NCBI GenBank assembly: GCA_037043015.1
Contig: CM073322.1
Location: 12,659,601-12,723,600, forward strand
Direction of reading: 5' to 3'
Length of the DNA stretch: 64,000 bases
Source: Bryum argenteum
Lineage: Eukaryota > Streptophyta > Bryopsida > Bryales > Bryaceae
Shown: piece by piece, positions 47,347 to 59,300 of the stretch
Position numbering within the stretch: position 1 is the first letter of the stretch
Layout: each line of letters starts with the position of its first letter
The notes under the pieces: model-generated
The model's input: only the letters and a program-made list of their open reading frames with translations
The model's database searches: none
Told to the model about the DNA's origin: nothing
Position numbers and translations under genes: made by a program

Positions 47347-47595
47347 TCATCGAAGTAAATCCAGGTTGCACCTTCCCTTGGAACTCTTTCGATCATGCGA
47401 TTCGCCCAACGTGCGAAACGTCTGATCGAGAGCCGGGAAGAGCGCGAAGAGAGACGTGAATACCAACAACTGCAGACTAAAACGCATGCATTGATCTCGT
47501 AAAAGTTGTCTGTAGAGCAGAATTCTCGTCAAGATGCTATCTGAGCTTGTTGTTGTCACGGCATTACCATTTTTATTAGCGGAGTTGGCAGCCAC
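47347..47595 (-). other. Unsupported 82-codon frame with a hydrophobic stretch
   Basis: The frame is open from a TAA at about 47610 to a TGA at 47347 and contains FSLQLLVFTSLFALFPAL, which could be one membrane segment. The first in-frame start is GTG. Base composition is richer than the surrounding spacer. It could be an exon of a small gene or chance; I cannot decide. Confidence 0.2.
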
Positions 47596-48421
47596 TTCAC
47601 AGGCACCTCGTTACTTCCTCGTCTGGTGTCCACAAACCAGTCATCATCGTCGGATTCGATCTTTTTTTTCTCCGACTAACTTACGGCTCTATGGTAGAAC
47701 AAAGCCTCCTGTTCCACAAACAAAGAGTGGAATATGCCATGACTCCTTCATCCAAATGAGAATATTCTTATAGGAACCCATGGTCTTTGTCAACACGTTG
47801 ACTTCATGTGTTAAACAAAGGGTCCCTCGGGGTGACCCTTCAATTAAAATTTTCCTATATTATGTTCATTGAATTTATGAAGTGTTGAGAATTTTTGCCC
47901 ATTGCGAGTCTCTTCAATGATTTTCTAAACTATTAATGATTGTGAAATGAATATATGAATGATAGGTAACTTGCGATCATAGCATATTTTTAAAGAGAGG
48001 GGGCTTTTTTAGTCTCAAATATTTAATAAAGCAATGTTGAAGTTCCAAAGTGACCCAAGTCAAAAAATTTACCAACTCTCCAAGGACAGCTTCCAAATAT
48101 TTAAAAATCAACCCTCACAATGCCCCAAAAAACTTGGAACACAAACTTTGGATTTTATAATCTCACAAATGGTAAACATCCAACGGTGAATTTTTGGAAC
48201 AATAACTAACAATACGCTTTTAGGTACAAGATCTTATGGTTGGGAGCTTGGGGAAAAAAAATAAATAATAATGATTTACACCCCCATGAGTGCATAGGTT
48301 TATATAGTTTTAGTTTCAATAAGCTAGTATAAATAACCCTTGGATCTTGGCGACCCTAAGTTTTACAGAACATGGATCACAATTTTGAATTCTAACTGGT
48401 AAATCCCTCGGTACAAGTTAA

Positions 48422-48646
48422 CCCTTAAAGGTCTGAGAGTGCCGTGGCGACCAGTAGAATACGGTGTATTTTGGTTGTATTTGGAGTGAATGCACACCTC
48501 TAATGGGTTTGAGTTCAAAGAAGAAGTCGACATTTGAATTAATGCGGTTCTAGTGAGCTATTACGATTCCAGTTTAGAGTTTCTTGTTGGTAGCAAATCC
48601 TAATTATACGACAGCGTACATACTATCCCCAAGGGACTTTCAAGGG
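48422..48646. mobile_element. TTAA-flanked MITE, 225-bp family, copy 2
   Basis: Inverse copy of 25444-25668 with the same 225-bp length. TTAA lies at 48418-48421 and 48647-48650. It ends about 220 bp upstream of the alpha-kinase start codon and so may lie within its promoter. Confidence 0.8.
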
Positions 48647-48866
48647 TTAAGAGAAAAGTGACCAATCATACACAATGTGCCATGTTTCGGATTCTAACCT
48701 ACTACACATACAACTCTTTAGCGGGTATCACATTTTGAAACAAGTCCGACTCTGGCTCTTCGTGGGGTCATTGACTAAAAGCAACTGCAATGACGAAGGA
48801 ACCGCGGAATCTTTGAAAGCTGAGAGTCGGACAGTCGGCTGCCGACATCTAGAGAGTACCGTAACC

Positions 48867-51307
48867 ATGTCTGCAAAGCCGTTCCAGCTCACCACCCAAT
48901 TCGCGTATCACCCTCAATTAAGCCAATTCGAAACTCCACAAGGTTTAGAGCCTCTGTCACTCGATTCAGAGTATTCTGATCAATCGATCAGGCTATCAAG
49001 CGATCGCACTATCCAAGTTGCACTAATCTGCAACCTTGTTCGTGTGGCTCAGGCCGAAATCATGCAGAAGCTCGATTTTCTCACGCGGCGTGGGAGCCAA
49101 GCGGAAGAGCCGCCGTCTGGATATCATTCAGAAAGCTCAGTGAGCTCAAAGTCTCGTGCTGTCTACGAGCAAAGAATCGCCGAACTGGAAAAAGCTGCAG
49201 CAAAGAACCGGAAGATTTCGAAGTCAGACACACTGAATTCGAGAGATTTCATGTCTCTGAGTGCTATCAAGCGGAAAGAAGACGCTGAGCGCAATCAAGA
49301 GCTTCGGAAATTGCTACAACAAGCTCAGGAGCTCGACCTCGCTTTCCTGGTGGACGCGACAGGCAGCATGGCGGTACGCATCTGTTCAAAACCAAGCACT
49401 TGCCTGATGGATTTTAGGCTTTGTCGATTGATATGTGCCTGTGGGTTTGCAGAAAGCGATTGTGGAGGTGAAGACGCTAGTGCCGCAAATTGCAACTCGG
49501 GTGAAAGCAGCGTTTCCCAAACTGAAGCTCCGGGTCGCCTTCGTACCATACCGAGACTACTTAGAGAACGACCGCGACGACAAAGAGAAGTGCGACTTCA
49601 CAGTCAGTTTCGAGGGTCCGAAGAGCACATTCGTGATGGCGGTGGAGAAAGTGGAAGCGACCGGGGGTGGTGACACGGCCGAGGACGTCTTCTCCGGACT
49701 AGAGCGCGCGGCGACTCTGAAATGGGTCTCCAAGACGCGAGTGCTCATTCACATCGGCGACGCGCCTTGCCACGGCACAGAGTTTCACAACGGAGTTAGC
49801 GACGCATATCCAAAGGGGGACTCCAAGGGCCGCGACATCAAGACGATTCTGGAGTCGCTCCGGTACGACTGCCAGGTGCTCACTTACATGTTCTGTCACG
49901 TCAATGACTCCACGAAGAAGATGTTGTCGGTGTTTCAAGACCGCGGCCCCCAGGGCGGGTGGATCCAGGAGCAGGCGCTTTCCAATATAAGCCAGCTTCT
50001 GGAGGCTGTGGTGGCCGCTTCCACCACGAGTATCTCCGAATCTGGCCGCGTCTTCGACCGTTCTGGCCCTACCGTGTCCCGCTACGTGCACGTCGATTGG
50101 AAAAAAGAAGTCCCCGACTGGAAAACGATCAAGAAGCAACAAGCCGTTCAGTACAGATACAGGTAAGATCGACCCTCAGCCTTCAATTTAGGCAGAATGT
50201 GAGAGGTTCATTAGTGCAAACCGGTGGTTGAAACACTGTGGTATGTTGAAAAAATTTGGTTGTAACACTGTCTGCATAGTGCGACCTAACAGCTGAACCT
50301 GTGTGAGTGATGCAGGCTCCCGCTTACTCTGAAGGAACTATTCAACATCATCGATAATCATCATTCGTTTGAGATTGTCGAAATGCCTGCTACCAAAGTG
50401 CAAATTGCACGTAAACCATTCACGGACACGGGCAAAATGAGGTGGCCTTACCACGCACTGGTGCACTGGAAAACGCCATGGGATGCCATAAAGCGCTTCT
50501 CTCTTCCAGGGAAACCAAAGTAAGCTACCTCAAATGTAAAATGTTCGACATCTTCATTTCTTCGGAACCCTTCAAATTTATGTCGTTTCAAGAGCGAGGT
50601 ATTGAGTATATGTACGTGTTGCAGAAAAATGATAGTGAAAAGATTCAAGGATCTAGTGGGGGAGGATGCCTGCAAGAATCACACAAACGAGGCATATTGT
50701 CAGCAAATGGAGGTGCAGACAGTGGCATCGTTCATGGCGCAGCTTTTCAACGCCGAGCTTGAGAAGTAAGCATACAACAGCATTTCGCAATCGAAACTAC
50801 AGATTCCTTCGAAGATATCAACTGATTGAATGAATTCGTCTGCGTTGTTATTTTGGCAGATGCTCTGGGGTGGACTACAAGCCGGTGCAGTTCACGACGG
50901 TGTCGGTACTGAGAGTGGGGCTCGCGGATTTGACATACTACAACATGGAGGCGACGTTGGAGGGCACTTGGATTCGTTACAGCAACAACTTGAATTATGT
51001 GAACACGAAGGAGTACGCGGCCACTTTGCATGCGTTCACGCACTGGACGTACCAGCGCTCCGAAGGCAGGCTCATGGTGACGGACTTGCAAGGCGTGCAG
51101 GTGAAAGGATCCAAGGGCAAGAGCGGTGTGTTTATGTTGTGCGATCCTGCTATTCATTGCAGGTTCCTCGATCGGTACGCCCGGACCAAGACGAACTGGA
51201 GCACCGCTGGGATGGAGAGCTTCTTTCAAACGCATAAATGTAACGAGATTTGTCGTGCTCTTGATCTCAAACCTGGTGTGAATTGTGCGGACAAAACCTG
51301 GGCGTAG
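48867..51307 (+). CDS. VWA-domain alpha-kinase (atypical protein kinase, vwkA-like)
   Basis: Exons: 48867..49373, 49453..50162, 50316..50519, 50625..50765 and 50860..51307, giving 669 residues with consistent GT-AG junctions. Residues about 85-150 look like coiled coil (YEQRIAELEKAAAK; LRKLLQQAQ). A von Willebrand A domain starts near residue 156 (LDLAFLVDATGSMA, metal-site motif D-A-T-G-S-M) and runs through IHIGDAPCHG. From about residue 410 an alpha-kinase domain follows: MRWPYHALV, MIVKRFKDL with a likely ATP-binding Lys, TYQRSEGRLMVTDLQGVQ, DPAIHC and a C-terminal GMESFFQTHKCNEIC that resembles the zinc-binding end of the fold. The order matches Dictyostelium vwkA. Substrate is unknown. 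An in-frame upstream ATG at 48675 would add 64 residues; I prefer 48867 because the added part lies next to a transposon and has no conserved content. Confidence 0.85.
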
Positions 51308-52127
51308 ACATCGAGCTCGTCACCGACCACTCACCATTATGGAAACTGAGAATTTGTAGCGAGTGATAGGCTTGTGAATTTCATTTCGGAGCTCATGAAG
51401 CTTGTAGAATACATGAGAATGTAATACTGATGTAGGAAGTGAGAACTCGTTAAGGTTTCACACTGTAGGCATTTGTTTTTGGCACACTCTGTTTACCTCA
51501 CCGACAATCAGAGCAATGCTATCAGAAACAAATTTCAATTCCTTACATCGGCCGGTTTGGATTAGGAAGCTGTATAAGGACCCTAAGATTGGGTAGGTAA
51601 GGTATATTTTCAGGTATCGGACTTCCAAGAAAATGTGTACCCCAAGTGTAAGTTGGGACTGCAGGGCTCATTTTTCGATACAAAATTTCTCTCGTTGGAG
51701 AGCCTACACGCTCAAAGTCAGCTCGGAAGTCCTCTACGGTGCATTTTTAGCCGGCAGTTTGTTCAAATGTAGATTCAAGAGTAGACAGTGATCCGCAACG
51801 CAACCTGAAGCGTGGGTTTAAAGGCATCCTTTTATTGTACATTTCATGCTCAATCCAGGCGCTCTTACAAAAGTTGCACGCTCAGATGAATATCAGCAGA
51901 TACATGATCCAGGGATTTAAGTAACCGACTCGTCTGGTTAAAATCCACTTTCTCTCCACAAATCTATCCTACGATACAACGTACAAGAGACTCCGTATTG
52001 TCAAACAATAAGAGCCTGGGCTATTGTACGTCCACCCACCCCAAGAACCTCACCGCTGCAAGAAACAGCATCAGTTGACAATCTGAGTAAGGTCTGGGTG
52101 TACACTGTCCGGCCGTGAAAATTCAAT
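51308..52127. other. Intergenic region between convergent alpha-kinase and small three-exon genes
   Basis: It should contain both 3' untranslated regions. No further gene is visible. Confidence 0.5.
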
Positions 52128-53189
52128 TCAGTCGATGATTTTGGTGGCGACAAGGTCCGGAGCGATGAGGGCAGGCATTTGCAACTGCTCTCGCACGCTT
52201 CGAACCATACGCCGTCGGGACGAAGGCGCGCTGTAATACTCCATGTGACCAGATTCTCGCATGGACCCCAACAGATCCGTCCCTCGTCGATGAGAGTTTG
52301 CAAGCCTGTCCCTGAACATTATCCCATCCTGCGCACCACCACTTCGATCAGAATCCTACACACTTTCATAGCAAAATTGGACTGTAAGAATGAGGAGGTT
52401 CGAGCGCTCGCACATTGATAATGCAGGGTTCCGGGGGCGGACAGCACACGAAGTTGTCAACATCGGTGGGCTCCAATGGACGCGGCACGAACGTAAACTC
52501 CACGAGATAATCACCAGCTCCGTTTGACGATGCGAAACTCGACCTTGTGGAATTCGCAACCTTCGACTTTGAATTGCTCAGTCCCTGCCATCGTCAAGAA
52601 TTGGAATCAGTTCAACGTTCTGCTTCCGTCGATTGAAGATCTACTTGAAGCGGAGAGTATTTACCGGCCGTGGATGCTCACTACTCGGTGGTCTCAAATC
52701 ACTAATCGGCCGTCTCAAATCACTACTCGGCCGTCTCAAATCACTACTCGGCCGTCTCAAATCACTACTCGGCCGTCTCAAATCACTACTCGGACGTCTC
52801 AGAAACTCCTTCACCGAGAATCCTTTCATTCTCAATCAAACATACTCGAAGTGCTGGACATTGAGAGGCAGTAGGGCAAGAACTTATACCGTTTTTTCCA
52901 TGGCGAGAAGTCAGCAGAATTTTCTCAATAGCGCAGCAGGAGTGCAATGATATTCTTGCCACATGCTAGTCATTCCGAGGAGGGAGCAGTTGGTCGAAGT
53001 GGGTGCACATGGGTGCATGTTGGCCAATGAAGCCTGGGGATTGATTGAATGCAGATGAAATGAGAGCAGAGAGGTGGGCGCGCCAGACACGGACCGGCAG
53101 CTTTGGGCACATTGGCTTTCAGTGCTCACCTCCGCAAATTGAGACCACCGTTTGCCGGCACCTCCGCTGGCTGGCGATCTATCAATCAT
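52128..53189 (-). CDS. Unrecognised 143-residue protein, three exons
   Basis: Model: 53189..53130 (MIDRSPASGGAGKRWSQFAE), 52584..52414 and 52328..52128, all GT-AG and phase 0. I do not recognise the family. The middle exon is Ser/Thr-rich then reads GDYLVEFTFVPRPLEP and DNFVCCPPPEPCIIN. The last exon reads RLANSHRRGTDLLGSM, is basic (SSRRRMVRSVREQ) and ends PDLVATKIID. No signal peptide or membrane segment is visible. Support comes from clean splice sites, phase agreement and protein-like composition in frames that other strands do not share. The first intron (545 bp) contains a 21-bp minisatellite. The exon 1 assignment is the weakest part, and another small exon could exist. Confidence 0.55.
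52676..52800. repeat. 21-bp minisatellite, about six units, intronic
   Basis: The unit CTCAAATCACTACTCGGCCG plus one T is repeated about six times; the first and last units are variant (CTCGGTGG; CTCGGACG). Because 21 is a multiple of three, every frame stays open, producing misleading repeat peptides on both strands. In the gene model it lies in intron 1 of the minus-strand gene. Confidence 0.9.
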
Positions 53190-53594
53190 GAATACCGTGC
53201 TATCAATCAATTAATTAAACGAAAACTTGCTGTTGTTGATGGATGGTTGGATGCGTGCTTGAGAGTGAAAGGCGGGGTGAGGGATGGGGATGAATTGGGT
53301 GCGCACGGGGCCCATTTATAGGGAGAATCATGTCCACCCGGTTTGTTCGTTCGTTCGCTTGGCTTCTTGCAGATCCATTTCCCATGCACTGATGCACGTC
53401 CCTCACTCCCTCGGCCAGTCGGCCCCCTGGAAAAGAAAAGGGGGCTGAACTATCTAAAATTGTCACTTTTGGTGGTCCTGTGCAGCTTTTCTCACCCAAT
53501 TACAGCATCTCCGTGACCCAACCGACATACTGTACTTCGTTGCCTCCCGTAGTCCCGTTAGCCCTTCGCGGCTCTGTGGAGATGACAGTTAGTG
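53190..53594. promoter_or_regulatory. Probable upstream region of the three-exon gene
   Basis: GC-richer than the spacer beyond it, without an obvious second gene. Promoter status is inferred from position alone. Confidence 0.3.
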
Positions 53595-53598
53595 TTAA

Positions 53599-53960
53599 CC
53601 CTTAAACGCCCATGGGGTCTGAAACGGGCAGCCCAAAATTGGATCACAGCATCTTTTGGACTTGGGCATCATGAATAGTGCACTTTTTGAACTTGGGCAT
53701 CATGAATAGGCCAATCAATGATGAGCTTGCAACCTCCTACAAGGTTATGTACCACCCCAACCTACCTACCACAATCCTTTCAAAGCACAAAATCATTCAT
53801 ACAAATTGTGATTTGAATTGTGAAATTTCACTTTTTGAATGCATCAGAAGAAGGTGACCAGTTTGACATCAAAATATGAGTGAAATGTTGAGTACAGTGA
53901 GAGCTACAGGGAAGATTCTGTTGGAATCATGCCCCTCGGGCTTGCTTGGGCGTTTAAGGG
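53599..53960. mobile_element. TTAA-flanked MITE, 362-bp family, copy in - orientation
   Basis: The ends CCCTTAAACGCCCATGG and, inverted, CCCTTAAACGCCCAAGC are flanked by perfect TTAA at 53595-53598 and 53961-53964. A second copy lies at 45655-46014. No coding capacity. Confidence 0.8.
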
Positions 53961-53964
53961 TTAA

Positions 53965-56197
53965 CCACACTAGTTGATACACGATTGTCATGAATATTTA
54001 ACCCTTCTTGACTCCTAAATGTCCCTAATGTAGGTGTTCTTTAGATTTCCAAAAATCTAAAAACTGAAAAAACTGCGGAGATAAGGGCATGCCCACCCGT
54101 AGGGCGCCCTGAACTGAATCCGGTAACTGAATTCACGAAATCCATCACCCTAAATAGTGAGGGCGCAGGAGTAGCCCCACCTATGAACTCATGATTGAGT
54201 TGTGGTGGGTGAAAAAGGCGGATGATGTGGTCATCAAGGCGGATCGGTGGTGGCAGGCAGGGGTGCCTCGTAGTGCACATGACAAAATAGATTCGTTGTT
54301 TGCGTGGTTCCACTGAATCCCCTGTCAGCATTTTCCTCCGCAAATCTCCGCAGTTTCCTCCGCAAATAGATCAGCTGTGAGTTCAAGTCAGTGTACTTCC
54401 CTGCAAAAGGGCTTGGTTTTGCAGGTCGAAGTGAGAAAAGTGGATGAATAGTAGTTCAGTTCAGGGGTTTTGCCAGTTGGTGGGGCATTTCCGCCCTGAA
54501 CTGAACTACTATTCATCCAGTATTCTGTTCAGTTTGCGATGGGTGGGAATGCTCTAATACCCTCCTCGGGTTCTAGATCGCCATTGGCACTCAGATATGT
54601 GCATAATGCTCATCTCGGTCATGATAATGATAGTAAGACGAAGTTTGTATCAACAAGTAGTGTCTTCAAAACTGCAAACCCATAAAGGAAGACTATAATC
54701 TCAATTCCGTAAAATGGGAGTAATTTTGGTGTCATTTTGCCAAAGCCTTAATGTGTCATTTTGCAGGGTTAAATGTCAACTCAAAATAAGAAATATGTAT
54801 GCCTAACGACACGCTTTTTGGTATTGCGCACGTCCTTTGAAATATTAACCGATTTCTATGATATCACACTTATTTATGGTATATGACCTTTGAACGTGGT
54901 CAGAGGGCGATATTCCTCAACAACCGTTTACAAACATTTCTGATTTTGATTGGCGGTTTATATAAAAATGGTCGAAAGGTCAATATTATTGAACAGCCAA
55001 CAGTTCAAAAAAATTGCCACTTGATGTCAAAATTTAACAAAGTCGAATGTTAGTTTTTTCATTTTGCCCACCCCAAAACCCGCCAATTTATCATAATAAC
55101 ACCATTTTAACATAATTGAGGTTGTATGCATTTGGACATATATTGAGAAACGGGGATGCCAAAACATGTTTTTGTTTGGAGAAGATTATGGCTTGCAGTA
55201 CAAATGTAGAATCGCCGAAGCTAAAAAACTACTAATAAGACCAACATATACAGCAAACTCTAAGTACAGGCACGCAAATGTAAGAAGTACAAACATGTAT
55301 GAAATTATATGTAAGTATGGTGAGCAACATTGTTTGTGTGTCTTACCAATACGTTTATAATATGCTTCCAACACACCCTTGTGAAGCACATCTCTTTTCC
55401 GTTTCAGCGAGTTCGCACGATGTAGTTCCCCTTGCAATTGCATATGTATCCATGACTTGAATTGCTTTTGCCAAGCCTCTCATCTGGAAATAGATACAAG
55501 ACAAACCAAGACAACATCATGATTGTGTTGTACCTCTATTAGGTTTTAGACACATATAGAAGTTGAGTTATGCTATGATTGCAAAATGACAAAATAAAAA
55601 AATTTAAAAAAAAATAAAAAATAAATAAATATATATATATATATATATATATATTAATTTAAAGGAGAATGATTGTGTTACTTGAATATGGTTAGACTTT
55701 ACTACGTTATCTCACCGCCGGGTCACCAATTGACTCCAAGGTGTCTACACATTTTTTTGAACGTTTTAAGGAAAAAAACTCAATTAACACTCAATTAAGC
55801 AATTGTGCACTTGGCCAAGTGTGCTAATTGGCGCTCAATAACAATAAGATTTGGAGCAATTTTTTGTTTTTTTTAACTAATAAAACAAAATTCCAATATT
55901 TTTTTTGCTATATTTTTGTAATAATTTCATTAAATATTGGTTTGTTGATGTCTACGTAGGTGAATACTTTTCACTATTTCCTTGAAATTGTGCATAATAT
56001 ATATATATATATATATATATATTACAATATTTCATTCTTATTCCATTTACAGAATGACATTGACCATATACTTACAAGAACCTAATCCTATACATTTTGT
56101 TTCATGTAATGACTTTATAATGTCGTTCTACAAATACAATTTCTAAGAGATGTAATGATAAAACCCCAAATACAATGATAAAGTATAAGGTATAAAA

Positions 56198-56238
<41 letters not shown>

Positions 56239-56361
56239 ATTCAATATCACATACTATAATAAAACATACCATTTCAAAAGCAAACATATCAATCACACTA
56301 TACTAGTCACCTAAACATCATATATGCTAAGTTATGGTATGACTACAAAGTCTCCATCATA
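53965..56361. other. AT-rich spacer downstream of the broken DGQH ORF
   Basis: It contains a perfect hairpin at 54441-54519, three AT dinucleotide tracts (55627-55655, 55996-56022, 56206-56232) and AT-rich DNA. A minus-strand exon-like piece at about 55345-55490 (LQGELHRANSLKRKRDVLHK) ends at a possible donor site and might belong to the neighbouring element; this is weak. Confidence 0.4.
54441..54519. repeat. Perfect 26-bp inverted repeat (short hairpin)
   Basis: 54441-54466 (TGGATGAATAGTAGTTCAGT and six more bases) is the exact reverse complement of 54494-54519, with a 27-base loop. If transcribed it would form a stable small-RNA-like stem. A related CCCTGAACTGAA piece lies at 54104. A recent MITE is the likeliest explanation. 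Confidence 0.8.
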
Positions 56362-59300
56362 TTATGGTGATGCGACTCCCGTAGCGTATTCTATGGCTGT
56401 ATTGACCATTTCAGCCAACACATCCTCTGGCACCGGAGTATCTGCAAGACTGATTGATGTAGACTGTTCATATCTAAAGCTACCAGGGTCGCCATGCCGC
56501 GTGTGCCTTACGCCATCTGCATCATAATAGAAGCCATTTCTAAATGTCATCGGTGTAGTGAAGGTCCTCCTAAATTCAGCAACGTCCCCCGATTCGCTAT
56601 GTCTTGTAACAGATGGCAATATTGGTCCAATGCTTCCTCCAGTATCTTCTGTACTTCTTTGTGTCCCAAATCCAGACTGTGATTGAGTAGGCACCAATGG
56701 TTGCCTACTTCTACTCACAACCGAGAAAAATCTGAGAGAATCAGTAGCATATCCATCTGATTCCGGCCATTGAGAAATAGATATGTTCATTCCCTCCACT
56801 GGTGTCTCTGAATGAACGTTCACTGTACGAGTATCATCCGCCATCTCCATGGGTGTCTCCTCTACACAAACTTCCACATGCGGCGGCGACGTTGGAGTAA
56901 CCACATCTCTCATAGGTGCTCCCTCCTCTTCACCTTCATCTTCGTCTTCATCTTCCTGTCCATCTTCCTCCTCATCTTCTCCTTCTTCTGCTTCACTGCT
57001 TTGCTGCGTGTCGGGTGAACGACTGTCAGGTGTGGATTTGTCCGTCCCATATTCACGTGGCAATCTCTCATTGAACTGAGTGTAGAAATCCACATCATCG
57101 TCACCATCCCTCGATAATGGAATCGCATCTTCGGTAGCATGCACATCACCAGGAGCACTATCCGTTCCACCTATGTTGTCAGACATCAACAACTGGCCGT
57201 GGAAATTGTTGGACAACTCATTGTACAAGAACGAAAGTCTCTCGTTACAATTGTCAATGACAATGATATCGGATCCCTGGAAATTCGAACGCAAGATAGT
57301 CGGAATCGCAGTTGACATGCTACATGCCACCAAACCCCAACCTCGAGGCAAGTATTTAATCCACAAGTCTTGATAACTCGGATGGAGATCTCTCGAGAGC
57401 ATCAACAATAGAAAGCTCTTGTGCTTCACCACGGTTATCGTCAAATAAAAGAGGAAGTCGGCGGCGCCCAGTAACAAAGTTTGGCCCAGCAGATGCTCCA
57501 ATTGGGTGTTGCAGACAAATAATGATATCACCTATTGGTTCAACTGCCTGCTGTAAGCGCCCTCTATTTGTAAAATTTAAAGGATGATTAACCGAGGTCT
57601 GACCAAATGCCCAACATCCACGTCGATGAGAGCAACCCTCCGGAAGCTTGAGCTTCGTAATCAATTCCTCGGTGGCGAACACGGCCGGTGGTAACAGGAA
57701 AATGACATTCCATCGTTCGACGGCTGTCATCCATAACGCCAGGTGTGCAAATACTCTAGTGAATTGTTCATCTTCCCAATGACCATTGCCATGTCTTCCA
57801 CCGCCACGCCGACAATCAATAATCCACAAATACGGCTGTGTCAACTCTGCATACTCTGAACCGAATAATCCTCTTCTAGATCGAATCAAAAGTGGTTCCT
57901 CTCCATTGCTTTGGTCTGGCCTTTGAACGTGCAACTGCCACTCCCAATTGGCCCTGTTTGCAACTCCTCTACGTAGAGATGGTGCATTGTGGCCTTGCCC
58001 TCCTGCTGCAACAACTTCATAATGTACATTGATGAAAGGAGGGATGAGGTCGCATATGTCTTTCAGCTTCGACACTTTCTCTCGCTGCGGTGTACTCCAT
58101 TTGGTTCTTGTTTTGCTATCCAACAACTCGGCAAATTTGTCAAGTTGTTCCTTGCCTCCCCAGTAAATACTTCCGACAGATATACGAAAGAAATCTTCCA
58201 TGGAATTTGGGAAAGATTCCTTGTTGTCTACCATCAACCAACGGATGGTATTTATCACCGCTTCTCGTCTCATAATGCGCTCACATACACCAGCAACGGT
58301 ACGAGTCCTTGGATTCTGCTCTTTGACGCCGTTGAAATAAAAAGCTTGACGAGGTCTTCGTCCATCCTCGCCAACTGGCTTAGCTAAACAGGCTTTTGCA
58401 ACCTCTAGATAGTACGAACTTGGAACTCTACCCAACGGCCTCAACCAATGTCCGGTCATCCGCTTCCGCCTTGGTCGTACATCTACATTTGGGTCTAGAC
58501 TCTTCTTTAGTGCCAACGCCTTCCACCTCTTCTCCTCATCCTCACAGAAAACAAAAAAGCGATTCGTAGTCCTTGGTAACTTGAAGGACAACTTCAAAGC
58601 ATTCATCGTTGGGATTCCAGGCATGCTTAGTTAGGTCTTCCATGTTCTTCCCCAAGCTCGACGTCGTAATCTTGTTGTCACCTCCGTAGGGCATTTTCCG
58701 CACGGCACTTGCTGCGCTCACCAATGCAATAGCCCTGCGTTCATCATCTGAACGAACTGAGTTATCAGGCCTACCATACAGATTCCATATCTGTCGGAGC
58801 TTCACCAAATCCTCACTCATGGTGGATAGTTGTTTTCTTTGCCACTCCGCATTGTTGACTTGTACCGACTGTCGTAACGTGCTTTCCCGATTCGTGCCTG
58901 GATAACCCTTTTTCGTGGTAAAAGAGGTTTCCCAAACAAGAACCCGAGTATTCGTCCACGGAGATCCTGTGAAGTGCAAGGACGACAGTTTCCACCAGTT
59001 AGCAAACCCGGATTTGTGCTATCCGGGTACTGTCCTATCACCCCTTTACCCTGTATCATGTCCTGGAAAAAGCTGCCCGGATAGGAGAAGAGAGGGGGGT
59101 TTAGTCTTTGTGGTTTAGTTTAGCCTCTGTATTCACCTCAGAGGGGTTTTCCCGCGTTTAGATAAGTGGGGGGATTAGACCACTTTTCCCGTTGATTAAC
59201 GTGACCGGAAAGGTCACCGAGACTCTCTCTCTCTTACCCCCGTTAGGAACTTCCCCTTATACCTCCCTCTACGCCCGGACTGCGGGTCCACGCGCATGTC

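Larger units (their letters stand above)
46015..48421. other. Repeat-rich spacer
   Basis: It contains a threefold diverged tandem repeat at about 46575-46700 (TCATCAAACATTGAGGCTT), a foldback at 46766-47100 and a diverged copy of the dispersed family at 48036-48250. An 82-codon minus-strand frame at 47347-47595 has one hydrophobic stretch but no ATG start and no recognised family. Confidence 0.45.

Noticed and set aside
48675-48866. Upstream in-frame start for the alpha-kinase
   Set aside because: Would add 64 residues without conserved content directly next to a MITE; kept only as an alternative.
52641-52874. Repeat-containing frames on both strands
   Set aside because: Created by the 21-bp minisatellite, whose unit length keeps every frame open.
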